DNA from: an uncultured Treponema sp.
GTDB taxonomy: Bacteria; Spirochaetota; Spirochaetia; Treponematales; Treponemataceae
Length of the DNA stretch: 43,573 nucleotides
Direction: 5' to 3'
Assembly (NCBI GenBank): GCA_934667505.1
Contig: CAKULY010000018.1
Span: 1-43,573 of the forward strand
The notes under the pieces are model-generated. The model was not told where the DNA came from. It did not search any database and worked only from the letters and a program-made list of their open reading frames with translations. Shown piece by piece: positions 8,256 through 17,556 of the stretch. A program made the translations under genes and the position numbers. The stretch's first letter is position 1. Every line of letters starts with the position of its first letter.

Positions 8256-9995
8256 CTATTTTTTTAAAGACTTTTCTGCTCTCTTTTTCTTCATCATATT
8301 ATTTATAAAAATCTGTTGGAAAATCTGGAACAAAGAACTTACAGTCCAATAAAGAAGAAGTCCAGATGGCGCATTATAAAATATAAAGAAGAACATAATT
8401 GGCATTCCGTACATCATCAGGTTCATCTGAGTTTTTGTTTGAGCGCTTGTTGCAGCACCATTGCTTCCCGTAACTTTTCCACTTACAAGCTGAACTATAA
8501 GATAAATAAAAGGAAGTATTCTTAATTGGTTTCCAAAAAATGGAATGTTTTTTCTGAATGTGTGTAGACTGTCACCAACGGAAAGGTCAGGAATCCAACC
8601 AGGAATAAAACTTGCACCTCTAAATTCAAAATAGTTGTTAAATAGGTTGTACATTGCCCACAAAAGCAAAAATTGCAAAATCAGAGGCAAACAACCGCTC
8701 ATAGGATTGTAACCTGCTGTTTTGTAAAGTTTTGCCATTTCTTCTTGTTGTTTTTTAGGATTATCAGCATATTTTTTTTGAATATCCTGCATCTTTGGCT
8801 GAATATCCTGCATTTTTAACGTAGAAAGACTCTGCTTTTTTGTAAGAGGAAAAAGAAGTGCCTTTATAAGAATTGTCATTACAATAATAGAAACACCCCA
8901 GTTTCTTATAAACTTATTAAGAAGTTCAAGAATCCATTTTAAGATAGTTTCAAGCCAGCCAAGCCAGCTGCTGTTCTGCATTGAATAGTTAAGTTTATAA
9001 TTACTAACTTTCCAATCGTTATGTTCTTCTACATTATATATTTTAAGTTCTTTTTCATTTCTAGGACCGTAGTAAACATAATATGTATCATTTATATCTT
9101 CTTTGCTAAAAGGCTTTCTTACAAGAATGGCTTGCGCATCTGCATAACTGTTTGCTGTAATCTGAGTTGAATAGTAAGAGCTATCCATTGAAGAAGGATT
9201 TTCAGGTCTTACAAGCTCTATAAAATATTTTCCTGCGATACCGTTCCATTCATATTCTTTTTCATAGCTTTTTAACTGATTCGCTTTAGAGCTTATTATT
9301 ATTTTTTTAGTTTTGCTGCCATTAAAAGAAACAAACTGTCTGTTTTCATACCTGTTAAGTTTTGAATCAAAATGAGGTCCTATTTGAGGAGAAGTTCTCA
9401 ATGTATAAACCACATTTTTTAAATCGCTTCCATGAACAAGCACTTCTAATTTGAACATATACTCATCAGGACTGAAAGTATATTTTTTTCCTAATATAAG
9501 CTCTCTTTCTGTTCCATCTTTATTTTCATACTTAAACTTTTTAGTAAATAAAACCGTATTTTCATCAATTTTTTTATAATTAAACAAGTCATTAATAATT
9601 GGCTCTTCTACGCCTCCAAAAGATAAAGAGCAAGCTCTATTTAATTCAGAAACGTTATCAACCATTTGAACACCTTCTCCAGTGTCAAAATCTTTTAATT
9701 TTTCATCTTTTAGCTTGTAGCTGATAATATCTCCACCTTTGTTTGTAAAAATAATTTCAGCTTTATTAGTGTTTATAGTGAAATTTTCTTCTTTTAAAGA
9801 ATTATTAATTTCATTTTCAGCTATAAGAATTTTCTTTTCTTCTTTTTGAACTATATTTTCATCATCTGATTGAACAGTTTCTGAAAAATTTTCTGTTTCC
9901 ACTCTGTTAGAAGGAAAAAGTCTTGTCTGAATTGCCATACTGACTATAACAACTGCAGAAGAAAGAACTATTGCCCAAATAGTATTTTTATTCAT
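8256..9995 (-). CDS. yidC: membrane protein insertase YidC
   Basis: YidC inserts and folds inner-membrane proteins with or without SecYEG. The 579 residues show the Gram-negative form: an N-terminal membrane anchor (IWAIVLSSAVVIVSMAIQT), a large periplasmic beta domain (about residues 55-340), and the conserved five-helix core (about 365-570). The core contains WGVSIIVMTILIKALLFPLT with the hydrophilic-groove Arg/Lys region, KMQDIQPKMQDIQKKY in the cytoplasmic loop, and YNPMSGCLPLILQFLLLWAMY. The tail is lysine-rich. GGAG precedes the ATG. It sits in the conserved rpmH-rnpA-yidD-yidC-jag order. Confidence 0.96.
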   Translation of the reverse strand: MNKNTIWAIVLSSAVVIVSMAIQTRLFPSNRVETENFSETVQSDDENIVQKEEKKILIAENEINNSLKEENFTINTNKAEIIFTNKGGDIISYKLKDEKLKDFDTGEGVQMVDNVSELNRACSLSFGGVEEPIINDLFNYKKIDENTVLFTKKFKYENKDGTERELILGKKYTFSPDEYMFKLEVLVHGSDLKNVVYTLRTSPQIGPHFDSKLNRYENRQFVSFNGSKTKKIIISSKANQLKSYEKEYEWNGIAGKYFIELVRPENPSSMDSSYYSTQITANSYADAQAILVRKPFSKEDINDTYYVYYGPRNEKELKIYNVEEHNDWKVSNYKLNYSMQNSSWLGWLETILKWILELLNKFIRNWGVSIIVMTILIKALLFPLTKKQSLSTLKMQDIQPKMQDIQKKYADNPKKQQEEMAKLYKTAGYNPMSGCLPLILQFLLLWAMYNLFNNYFEFRGASFIPGWIPDLSVGDSLHTFRKNIPFFGNQLRILPFIYLIVQLVSGKVTGSNGAATSAQTKTQMNLMMYGMPIMFFFIFYNAPSGLLLYWTVSSLFQIFQQIFINNMMKKKRAEKSLKK

Positions 9996-10105
9996 ATTTT
10001 CTCCAAAATAAGATATTAAAAAAATAATTTTTCCGAATCTTATAAAATTAATAAAAATTAATTCTACTTAATTTAAAAATATAATTTTTACAATTTGTAC
10101 AAAAT

Positions 10106-10327
10106 TTAAGGAACTGGATCATATCCGCCTTTACAGTAAGGATTACATTTTAAAATTCTTTTTAGAGATAAAAAAAATCCTTTTACTGGACCATATTTTT
10201 TTACTGCTTCCAAAGCGTATTGAGAACATGAAGGCGTAAATCTACAACAAGAAGGAAACAGAGGAGAAATATATCTTTGATAAAATCGGATAATAAAACA
10301 GAAAAATTTTGTGATAAAATTTTTCAT
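10106..10327 (-). CDS. yidD: membrane protein insertion efficiency factor YidD
   Basis: YidD is a small amphipathic protein that assists YidC-dependent membrane insertion. The 73-residue product has the family core [20 protein letters not shown] and [17 protein letters not shown], with conserved cysteines, and ends in [13 protein letters not shown]. Its ATG overlaps the rnpA stop by 4 bp (ATGA), implying coupled translation. Confidence 0.95.
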   Translation of the reverse strand: MKNFITKFFCFIIRFYQRYISPLFPSCCRFTPSCSQYALEAVKKYGPVKGFFLSLKRILKCNPYCKGGYDPVP

Positions 10328-10683
10328 TCTTTAATTAATCCTGCCTTTTTAAACAATGTACGAAATTGAACACATCGCGTGTGGAACGAGTCATTTTTAG
10401 GATATACTAATAAAAGAATATCATATCCTATGTTCAGATGTGCTTTTAATAAACGATAGACTTCACGGCTGTAACGTTTTGACAAGTTCCTCTGCACAGC
10501 GTTACCGTATCCGTGTGGCAAAGGAAAACCAACTCTATTTATTTCAGTGCCATTTTCCAAATAGAAAATTTTTGCACCCGAAACACTTGCCTTTTTTCCG
10601 TTCTTAAACAGTTTCTTAAAATCTACAGGATTTTTAATGTGTTCTTTGCGTTTAAAAAATCCTGTTTTAAAATCTGTTTCCAT
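10324..10683 (-). CDS. rnpA: ribonuclease P protein component
   Basis: RnpA is the protein subunit of RNase P, which trims tRNA 5' ends. The 119-residue basic protein contains the RNA-binding signature [13 protein letters not shown] near residue 65 and an N-terminal [20 protein letters not shown] segment that fits the tRNA-leader-binding cleft of the family. It starts 12 nt after rpmH and overlaps yidD by 4 bp. Confidence 0.93.
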   Translation of the reverse strand: METDFKTGFFKRKEHIKNPVDFKKLFKNGKKASVSGAKIFYLENGTEINRVGFPLPHGYGNAVQRNLSKRYSREVYRLLKAHLNIGYDILLLVYPKNDSFHTRCVQFRTLFKKAGLIKE

Positions 10684-10695
10684 CCCTAGTTAATA

Positions 10696-10851
10696 TCAAT
10701 AAGGTTTCTTTTCATCAGATACAGAAAGTTTAGCTCTTCCTTTAGCACGTCTGCGCGCAAGAACTTTTCTTCCACCTTTTGTAGCCATTCTAGCTCTAAA
10801 ACCAAATTTTCTATTTCTTTTAACTTTACTTGGTTGATATGTACGTAACAT
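10696..10851 (-). CDS. rpmH: 50S ribosomal protein L34
   Basis: This short gene encodes 51 residues beginning [20 protein letters not shown], continuing [22 protein letters not shown] and ending SVSDEKKPY. It is an unmistakable L34, slightly longer than the usual 44-47 residues through an acidic-basic tail. A GGAG motif lies about 10 nt before the ATG. It heads the rnpA-yidD-yidC group. Confidence 0.97.
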   Translation of the reverse strand: MLRTYQPSKVKRNRKFGFRARMATKGGRKVLARRRAKGRAKLSVSDEKKPY

Positions 10852-10928
10852 AGGTACAATACTCCTTTAAATTAATTTCTTATATTTTAAACAGTTTATA
10901 AAATATCAAATTGTAGTAAAAAAATATA

Positions 10929-11456
10929 TCATTTATTTTGATTTTTGGTCAACAGACTTTTTCTTATACTATCAAATTTATCTTTTAATTCAGGAGGCAA
11001 TTCAATTATTTTTTCTTCTTTTTTTGAATTTTCCTCAAATTTTTCAATTTTTTCAGATTCTTTCTTCATTTTTTCTTCCATGAGGATTTTTTCTTTTTTA
11101 ATAATAGAATCATAATCTACGGGACAAGAAATATCGTTCGCTTTTTTTATTCTATAAGCAAGCGAATTTATTTTTATTTCTGGAAGATACATTTGAAGTC
11201 CTTTTAAAATAAATTTAGAATTCATTTGAAGAAGCTGACTCCAACCTGGATGATCTGTTTCCACAATAAGAATTCCATTTTTCACGTCTAAAATTGAAGT
11301 GTGTTCATAAAGATTTTGACCACATCCATTAACTTTAGTAACAACTTTTTTCCAAACACTTAAAAGTTTATTATTTTTTTCATAAGTACTTTTTTCTATA
11401 TTTGAAAAAGTTTTTAAAATCATATTTTGACAAGAAATTATTTCATTAAAGTTCAT
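10929..11456 (-). CDS. DUF721 / DciA-like protein
   Basis: The 175-residue product has a DUF721 fold in its first 100 residues (LSVWKKVV, EHTSILDVKNGILIVETDHPGWSQLLQMNSKFIL), the family that includes the helicase-loading factor DciA. The C-terminal third is a charged, probably disordered tail (residues 120-160, rich in K and E). Its start overlaps the end of recF by 11 bp, and GGGGAA lies shortly before the ATG. Its place directly after dnaA-dnaN-recF fits a role in replication initiation, which is inference from family and context. Confidence 0.85.
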   Translation of the reverse strand: MNFNEIISCQNMILKTFSNIEKSTYEKNNKLLSVWKKVVTKVNGCGQNLYEHTSILDVKNGILIVETDHPGWSQLLQMNSKFILKGLQMYLPEIKINSLAYRIKKANDISCPVDYDSIIKKEKILMEEKMKKESEKIEKFEENSKKEEKIIELPPELKDKFDSIRKSLLTKNQNK

Positions 11457-12549
11457 TCCATTCCCCAGATTTTAAACTATAAATCCTTGTAGATTCTTTT
11501 TTATATCTTTCATAGGGTTCTCCTGGCAAAAAAGTACAAAAAAGTTGATCATATTCCGGAAGAACTTCCGTAAATCTTTGTCTTTTTTCAGGATCTAATT
11601 CAAGCATTACATCGTCCATAAGAAGAACTGGCTTTGTTCTTGTTATTCTGTTGTAATAAATAGCCTGACAAACTCTTAAAACAAGAGAAATAAGCCTGCA
11701 CTGGCCTGTAGAAGCTGTATTTATAAATTGGTTTCCATCTTTTACAAATATTATTTTATCCCTATGAGGTCCAGAAAGTGTAGTGTTCATTATTTTATCT
11801 TGATCTCTTTTTTCATTCAGAAATTGAACAACTTCATCTACCGACGGGACAATATTTTGTTCTGCTGATTTTTTTTTCCATGAAGGACAATACTTTATTT
11901 GAACACCTTCAATTCCAGAAACATTTTCATAAATTTTTCCAAAAACTTCATTGAACTGGAAAATTGCATTTTTTCTTTTTTTTTGAATTTCAATTCCTTT
12001 CTGGGCTAATTGCATATCGTAAATATCTAACATTTCATATTTACATTCTTTTAAAATCAGATTTCTGCTTTTTAATATTTTTCTATAATTTCTTAAATCA
12101 TCTATATACAAAGAATCATACATTGTAAGGGATTGATCTAAAAAAAAACGCCTAAATTCTGGTTCTCCTGTGGCAAATTTTAAATCGCTATGGCAAAAAA
12201 GAACACACGGTATTGTATTTATAATTTCTTTTCTGTCATGAACTTTTTTACCATTTTTTTCTATTGTTTTTTTTCCTTTATCATAAAAAATTCTTATTTG
12301 CTGAGAATTTTCACTTTCATCATTTTTATAAAAACTGAATAAAGAAAAACCTTCTTCTCCTTTTTTTATTAACTGAGAATCTAAATGAGTTCTAAAAGAA
12401 GAACCATAAGCAGTGTAGTAAAGAGATTCTAAAAGATTGCTTTTTCCTTGACCATTTTCGCCAACAAAATAAATCTCTTTTGAAAAAAGATCTATTTTGT
12501 CATTTTTTAAATTGCGAAAATTGCAAAGAGATAAATTAAGAAAAGGCAT
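11446..12549 (-). CDS. recF: DNA replication and repair protein RecF
   Basis: RecF is an SMC-like ATPase that helps load RecA at gaps. The 367-residue protein has a Walker A (GENGQGKSNLLESLYY, residues 31-46), an ABC-type signature region near ATSGPHRD/TASTGQCRLISL (about residues 258-292), and a Walker B (PVLLMDDVMLELD near residue 317). The start lies 3 nt past the dnaN stop with no ribosome-binding site, so translation is probably coupled. Confidence 0.95.
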   Translation of the reverse strand: MPFLNLSLCNFRNLKNDKIDLFSKEIYFVGENGQGKSNLLESLYYTAYGSSFRTHLDSQLIKKGEEGFSLFSFYKNDESENSQQIRIFYDKGKKTIEKNGKKVHDRKEIINTIPCVLFCHSDLKFATGEPEFRRFFLDQSLTMYDSLYIDDLRNYRKILKSRNLILKECKYEMLDIYDMQLAQKGIEIQKKRKNAIFQFNEVFGKIYENVSGIEGVQIKYCPSWKKKSAEQNIVPSVDEVVQFLNEKRDQDKIMNTTLSGPHRDKIIFVKDGNQFINTASTGQCRLISLVLRVCQAIYYNRITRTKPVLLMDDVMLELDPEKRQRFTEVLPEYDQLFCTFLPGEPYERYKKESTRIYSLKSGEWNEL

Positions 12550-12552
12550 AAT

Positions 12553-13656
12553 TTAGTTTACAAGATTCATTGGCATTACAATGTGAAAGAAATCTTCTGC
12601 TGGTTCAGGTCTTATAGTAATAGCCTTCATAGCTTCTGTAAATTCAAATACTACATATTCTGTGTCGATGGTTTTAAGAGGTTCAGAAACGTAGCGACTA
12701 TTAAGCGCTATTGTGATTTCTTTGTCATCGTATCTGCAAGGAATTTCTTCATCAGCTTTTCCTAATTCTGATTCAGGTGAATAAAGAGTAAGAGTTCCCG
12801 GAACTATGTTGAATATAATTCTGCTTGCTTTTTTATCAACCATTATGTCAATTCTTTTTAAGGCAGATTCCAAATCAATTTTGTTTACTGCAAAATTAAA
12901 AGCTTGATTTTCTGGAATAACCTTTTGATAATTAGGAAACTGTCCTTCAAGAAGCTTAGAAGAAAATTCGTAATTTCCAAACTTTACGAATATAAGTTTT
13001 TCTACAATAGAAAGAAAAATATTACCTTCATCTGGAGCATTTTTTAAAATACATTTTAAAATTTTAGTAGGAACTATTGAAGAAGAAAAATCTAAACTTG
13101 TGGAAATTGGTTTTTCACAATAAGAAAGTCTTTTTGCATCTGTAGAAACCATTACAAATTTGTCATCTTTTTTTGTAAAATAAACGCCCGTCATAAAATA
13201 GCGATTAGGATCATCAGAAACAGAGAAAATAGTTTGTTTTATCATTTCTTTGAATTCTTTTGAAGGAACTTCAAAGAATGGAACATCTATGGCTTTAGGA
13301 ATTTCAACGAATTTTTCACTTGAAATGCTTTTTAACTGAAATTTTATTTTTTTAGCAACCGGCTTTATGGTTACATTTATATCTTCATTGGAAAATTCTA
13401 TTTCACCTGCAGGAGATGAAGAAAGAATGCTCATGAATTTATCGCAAAAAATAGTAACACTTCCTTCTTCTATGACTTCTACAGGTATTTGAGTTATAAA
13501 ATTTACAGAAGTATCTGTAGCTTTTATAGTCAAAGTATTATTTTCTGCTATTAAAAGAACATTAGAAAGAATAGAAACAGGATTTTTATTGGATATAATT
13601 TCCTGAGCTATACAGATTTCTTTTATCATAGCATCTCTGTCAAATGAAAATTTCAT
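12553..13656 (-). CDS. dnaN: DNA polymerase III sliding clamp (beta subunit)
   Basis: DnaN forms the ring that tethers DNA polymerase III. The 367-residue product carries the three clamp folds and ends in the conserved EDFFHIVMPMNLVN motif. Typical clamp stretches include NPVSILSNVLLIAENNTLTIKATD and FMTGVYF...STDAKRLSYCE. I chose the ATG at 13656 (MKFSFDRD) rather than the in-frame codon at 13668 because GGAGG lies 5 nt before it. It is followed by recF with a 3-nt gap. Confidence 0.96.
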   Translation of the reverse strand: MKFSFDRDAMIKEICIAQEIISNKNPVSILSNVLLIAENNTLTIKATDTSVNFITQIPVEVIEEGSVTIFCDKFMSILSSSPAGEIEFSNEDINVTIKPVAKKIKFQLKSISSEKFVEIPKAIDVPFFEVPSKEFKEMIKQTIFSVSDDPNRYFMTGVYFTKKDDKFVMVSTDAKRLSYCEKPISTSLDFSSSIVPTKILKCILKNAPDEGNIFLSIVEKLIFVKFGNYEFSSKLLEGQFPNYQKVIPENQAFNFAVNKIDLESALKRIDIMVDKKASRIIFNIVPGTLTLYSPESELGKADEEIPCRYDDKEITIALNSRYVSEPLKTIDTEYVVFEFTEAMKAITIRPEPAEDFFHIVMPMNLVN

Positions 13657-13668
13657 GTATTCCTCCAA

Positions 13669-13906
13669 AGATAACTTCTTACTTAAATTTATTAAATTTA
13701 TAAATTTAGTAATGATAGTAATAGTATAGTGTTTAAAGTGGAAAAGATATATAAATTCTTGTTTTATAATGATTTACAGTGTTTATAAAAACATGTCTTT
13801 TATTAACATTTTATAAACAAATGAACATTTTTTTCATAAAATCAAGAATATAAACAACTTATCCACAATATTTTATCATATTATCAACTCTAAAGTCGAG
13901 TTTTTA
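13669..13906. other. dnaA-dnaN intergenic region with one DnaA box (possible oriC element)
   Basis: This 238-bp stretch is extremely AT-rich and holds one perfect DnaA box, TTATCCACA at 13859-13867, close to the end of dnaA. In many bacteria the replication origin lies beside dnaA. With a single perfect 9-mer the evidence here is weaker than in the gap at 20.5-21.7 kb. GTCGAGTTTTTA at 13894-13905 matches the end of the dispersed repeat, without the rest of the element. Confidence 0.5.
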
Positions 13907-15331
13907 TTAATTTTTAAATTTTTTGACTTCTTCCATTATGTGTTTTATTTTAGATTTTAAAGAAGAATCTATTTTTACTTTTTCACATACATCATTATAT
14001 GCGTGCATTACTGTAGAATGGTCTTTTCCACCAAATTCATAGCCTATTTCGGTGTAAGTGTATTCTGTCATTTCTTTTGAAATATAAATAGCTATAGAAC
14101 GTGGAACATAAAACTTCTTTGATCTGTTTTTGCTTTTTAAGTCAGAAACAGAAATTCCATACTTTTCGGCAACTATTTTTTGAATATTTGGTACAGAAAC
14201 ATTTCCTGCATCTGGAGAGTTGTATAATCCCGAAAGCTGTTCTTGCGCAATTTCTATAGTTATAGAAGGATTTACGAATTCTGTGTATGCAAGAATTTTG
14301 TTGAGAGCGGATTCCAAATCTCTTATGTTTGTATCAATATTCTGAGCTATGAAATCAATTACTTCTTCGGGAAGAGATTTGTTAGAATTTTCTAGTTTTT
14401 TGTAAATAATAGCTTTTCTAGTTTCAAAATCAGGTGGCTGAAGGTCAAGACACATTCCAGAACCTAAGCGACTTACAAGTCTGTCAGTCATGTTTTCAAC
14501 TTCGCTTATGGGGCGGTCACACGTAAATACCATTTGAGCATGATTTTTGTGAAGCTCTTCGAATGTGTAAAAAAGTTCTTCTTGTGTACTTGTTTTTCCT
14601 TGTAAAAATTGAATATCGTCTATTAAAAGAGCATCTAAGTGCCTGTACTTTTTTTTAAACTTTTCTTGAGTACCTGTTGTTATGGATGCCGTAAACTCAT
14701 TTAAAAAAGATTCTGCCTGAATATAATATATTTTTTTTGAAAAATTGCTTATTTCGTTTATTTTATTTCCAATTGCATTCATAAGGTGAGTTTTTCCAAG
14801 TCCTACTCCTCCATATATGAATAAAGGATTTGCTTTTTCTCCAGGATTATTTGCAATAGAAAGTGAAACCTTGTAAGCAAAATTGCTTGCGCTTCCTTCT
14901 CGTGTGACAAAATTTTCAAATGTCTGAGATGTCTTTAAACTTGAATGCATTGAATTCTGATTTTTTTGTTCTTTTTTAATGTTTGTTTCATTTGAAGCTA
15001 TTTTTTGAGTTGAAACTTCATTTTTTTGAAATTCTTCTTTTTCAGATTCTTTTATAACAGATTCTTCTTTTATTAAAGGTTTTATTTCTATTTGAGGAAG
15101 TCCTGATATTTGCTTAATTTTTTCTTTTATGATTCCTATATTTCCTTTTGAAAGCATGGTTTGCCACATAAAAGATGAAGGAACATTAACGGTAATTTCT
15201 TTTATATTATCTTCAACGTATTCTACATTAAACCAAAGTTTAAATTGATCTTCTTGACCTTTTTCTTTGTATTCTTTTTCAATTTGAGACATGGAAATAT
15301 TCCAAATCTCTTTTAAATTATTATCACTCAT
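13907..15331 (-). CDS. dnaA: chromosomal replication initiator protein DnaA
   Basis: DnaA is the AAA+ initiator that opens oriC. From the ATG at 15331 it has 474 residues: an N-terminal DnaB-interaction domain, a polar Lys/Glu-rich linker (about residues 85-130), a AAA+ domain with Walker A GGVGLGKTHLMNAIG and Walker B LLIDDIQFLQGK, and a C-terminal HTH with the DnaA-box signature GGKDHSTVMHAYNDV. An in-frame GTG lies 6 bp further upstream. I prefer the ATG because TATAAT ends 8 nt before it, which would give a leaderless mRNA. No ribosome-binding site is visible for either start. Confidence 0.95.
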   Translation of the reverse strand: MSDNNLKEIWNISMSQIEKEYKEKGQEDQFKLWFNVEYVEDNIKEITVNVPSSFMWQTMLSKGNIGIIKEKIKQISGLPQIEIKPLIKEESVIKESEKEEFQKNEVSTQKIASNETNIKKEQKNQNSMHSSLKTSQTFENFVTREGSASNFAYKVSLSIANNPGEKANPLFIYGGVGLGKTHLMNAIGNKINEISNFSKKIYYIQAESFLNEFTASITTGTQEKFKKKYRHLDALLIDDIQFLQGKTSTQEELFYTFEELHKNHAQMVFTCDRPISEVENMTDRLVSRLGSGMCLDLQPPDFETRKAIIYKKLENSNKSLPEEVIDFIAQNIDTNIRDLESALNKILAYTEFVNPSITIEIAQEQLSGLYNSPDAGNVSVPNIQKIVAEKYGISVSDLKSKNRSKKFYVPRSIAIYISKEMTEYTYTEIGYEFGGKDHSTVMHAYNDVCEKVKIDSSLKSKIKHIMEEVKKFKN

Positions 15332-15339
15332 ATTCACAG

Positions 15340-15369
15340 ATTATAAACTGCCTTTACTTTTTTTTTCAA
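15340..15369 (-). promoter_or_regulatory. dnaA promoter, leaderless type
   Basis: On the minus strand TTGAAA (15369-15364) and a perfect TATAAT (15345-15340) are separated by 18 bp. The dnaA ATG is 8 nt past the -10, so the transcript would begin at or within a couple of bases of the start codon. Confidence 0.65.
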
Positions 15370-15477
15370 TATAAGTATACTCTGAAATAGTCGCTTATTT
15401 TCTATAATAGGCGAAAGAATTTCAAATAATTTTTTTGTTCTGAACTTTTCTAAATTTATTAAAATCAGGGAAAAATA

Positions 15478-17442
15478 ATGGCTGCAGAATATGGTGCAAG
15501 TAATATTCAAGTTTTAAAAGGACTTGAAGCTGTAAGAAAACGTCCTGGAATGTACATTGGTTCTACAGGTCCAAAAGGACTTCATCATCTTGTTTATGAA
15601 ACTGTTGACAATTCTATTGATGAAGCAATGGCTGGTTATTGCGATAAAATTGTTGTTGCTCTTGAAAAAGATGATGTAGTTCGAGTAGAAGACAATGGAC
15701 GTGGAATTCCTGTTGATATTCATCCTACGGAACATATTTCTGCATTGGAGCTTGTTCTTACCCGTCTTCATGCTGGCGGAAAATTTGATAAAGGTTCTTA
15801 TAAAGTTTCCGGCGGTTTGCATGGCGTCGGAGTTTCCTGCGTAAATGCACTTTCTGTTTGGATGGAAGCAACTGTAAAACGCGACGGTCATATTTATCAG
15901 CAAAAATATGAGCGTGGTGTTCCAACAACAAAAGTTGAAATAATTGGGGATATTGATTCTTCAATTCATGGAACAATGATTCGCTGGAAGCCAGATTCAA
16001 CAATTTTTACTGTGACAACAACTTATGATTGGGACATTCTTATTCAGCGTTTAAAAGAACTTGCTTTTTTGAACAGCGGAATAACAATTGTTTTTCGCGA
16101 TGAACGCCTTGAAAATCCAAAAGAAGAAGTTCTTAAATACGAAGGTGGAATTGTTCATTACGTAAATGAAATTAATTCTAAGGCAAAATTTAAATATCCA
16201 GACGAACCAATTTATATTACTGGTGAAAAAGATGATGTGATTACAGAACTTTCTTTTCAATACAACGAAACTTATTCTGAAAACATTCACACTTATGTAA
16301 ACGACATTAGAACAACAGACGGTGGAACTCATCTTGATGGATTTAAATCGGCTCTTCTTTTTGTTATATCTAAGTTCCTTGATTCAAATGAAAAAATTAA
16401 GAAAAAAATGCCTAAAAAAGAAGGTAAATTAGATTCCAAAGAAGACCCTTACGAAAAAATAAATGGAGATGACGTAAAAGCCGGACTTGTTGCAGTTCTT
16501 TCAATGAAAGTTCCTGAACCGGAATTTGTAGGCCAAACAAAAGATAAACTTGGAAATCCTGAAGTTAGAGGAATAGTTGATTCTCTTGTAAAAGAAAAAC
16601 TTACAATCTTCTTTGAACAAAATCCGCACGTTGTAGAAAAAGTTCTTGAAAAAGCTGTTGGAGAAGCAACTGCAAGAATTGCAGCTAGAAAAGCAAAGGA
16701 CGCAAGCCGTAAAAAATCTGGTTTGAGCGGTTTTAAAAAACCTGAAAAACTTTCAGACTGTTCAATAAAAGATAACCCTGAAATTTGTGAAGTTTATATT
16801 GTCGAAGGAGATTCTGCCGGCGGTTCTGCAAAAGCGGGACGTGATGCAAAAACTCAAGCGATTTTGCCTCTTTGGGGAAAAATGTTGAATGTAGAAAAAG
16901 TTACTGCAGATAAAGTTATGAGCAATGAAAAACTTGAACCTATAATCAATACTCTTGGAACAGGTTTTGGAAAAGACTTTAATATAGAAAAACTTCGATA
17001 CCATAAAATTATAATCATGGCGGATGCCGATGTTGACGGTTCTCACATCAGAACTTTGCTTTTAACGTTTTTCTTTAGGTATATGCCGCAGCTTATTGAA
17101 AACGGATATGTATATCTTGCGATGCCTCCACTATTTAAAGTTCAGCTTGGTAAAAAAGATCCTGTTTATTGTTATTCAGATCAGGAAAGAGATAATGCTC
17201 TTATGGAGCTTGGTGAAAACCGTAACAAAGCAGATGTTCAACGCTATAAAGGTCTTGGTGAAATGGATGGAAAACAGCTTCGAGAAACAACAATGGATCC
17301 AGCCCACCGTCACATGAGGGTTGTTACAATTCCAGATGCAGAAGCTGCTGACAAGATTTTTAGCGTCTGCATGGGTGAAGAAGTAGAGCCTCGCCGTGAG
17401 TTTATAGAAACAAATTCAAGCTATGCTAATTTGGATATTTAA
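15478..17442 (+). CDS. gyrB: DNA gyrase subunit B
   Basis: GyrB is the ATPase subunit of DNA gyrase. The 654-residue protein has the GHKL ATP-binding motifs (ETVDNSIDEAMAGY, VEDNGRGIPVD, GGLHGVGVSCVNALS), the transducer domain, and the TOPRIM metal site (EVYIVEGDSAGGSAKAGRD, MADADVDGSHI). It ends in the GyrA-interaction tail (QRYKGLGEMDGKQLRETTMDP). An AGGGA ribosome-binding site precedes the ATG. It is divergent from dnaA, with 146 bp between starts, and is followed by gyrA after 114 bp. Confidence 0.97.
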   Translation: MAAEYGASNIQVLKGLEAVRKRPGMYIGSTGPKGLHHLVYETVDNSIDEAMAGYCDKIVVALEKDDVVRVEDNGRGIPVDIHPTEHISALELVLTRLHAGGKFDKGSYKVSGGLHGVGVSCVNALSVWMEATVKRDGHIYQQKYERGVPTTKVEIIGDIDSSIHGTMIRWKPDSTIFTVTTTYDWDILIQRLKELAFLNSGITIVFRDERLENPKEEVLKYEGGIVHYVNEINSKAKFKYPDEPIYITGEKDDVITELSFQYNETYSENIHTYVNDIRTTDGGTHLDGFKSALLFVISKFLDSNEKIKKKMPKKEGKLDSKEDPYEKINGDDVKAGLVAVLSMKVPEPEFVGQTKDKLGNPEVRGIVDSLVKEKLTIFFEQNPHVVEKVLEKAVGEATARIAARKAKDASRKKSGLSGFKKPEKLSDCSIKDNPEICEVYIVEGDSAGGSAKAGRDAKTQAILPLWGKMLNVEKVTADKVMSNEKLEPIINTLGTGFGKDFNIEKLRYHKIIIMADADVDGSHIRTLLLTFFFRYMPQLIENGYVYLAMPPLFKVQLGKKDPVYCYSDQERDNALMELGENRNKADVQRYKGLGEMDGKQLRETTMDPAHRHMRVVTIPDAEAADKIFSVCMGEEVEPRREFIETNSSYANLDI

Positions 17443-17473
17443 GGGAATCTCTGAAAAATCTTAAGATATTTTG

Positions 17474-17538
17474 GTGGTTGAGCTTGTTAAAACCACTTCT
17501 TAAAAATTAAAAAGGTCATTTTGACAAGCTCAATGACC
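17474..17538. repeat. twin hairpins with complementary loops between gyrB and gyrA
   Basis: Two small hairpins stand side by side. The first is GTGGTT...AACCAC (17474-17479/17491-17496). The second is GGTCATT...AATGACC (17514-17520/17532-17538). Their unpaired parts, GAGCTTGT and ACAAGCTC, are complementary. The whole unit from 17472 to 17539 is therefore also an imperfect 21-bp inverted repeat and can fold two ways. Palindromes containing GACAAGCTCAATGACC-like sequence recur between genes in many genomes, so this is likely a mobile intergenic repeat that landed inside the gyrB-gyrA operon. Confidence 0.7.
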
Positions 17539-17556
17539 AATAAACGGAAATCATAA

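Noticed and set aside
13800..13906. Declaring oriC definitively in the dnaA-dnaN gap.
   Set aside because: Only one perfect DnaA box is present, and the region 20.5-21.7 kb has five; base-level skew was not computed.
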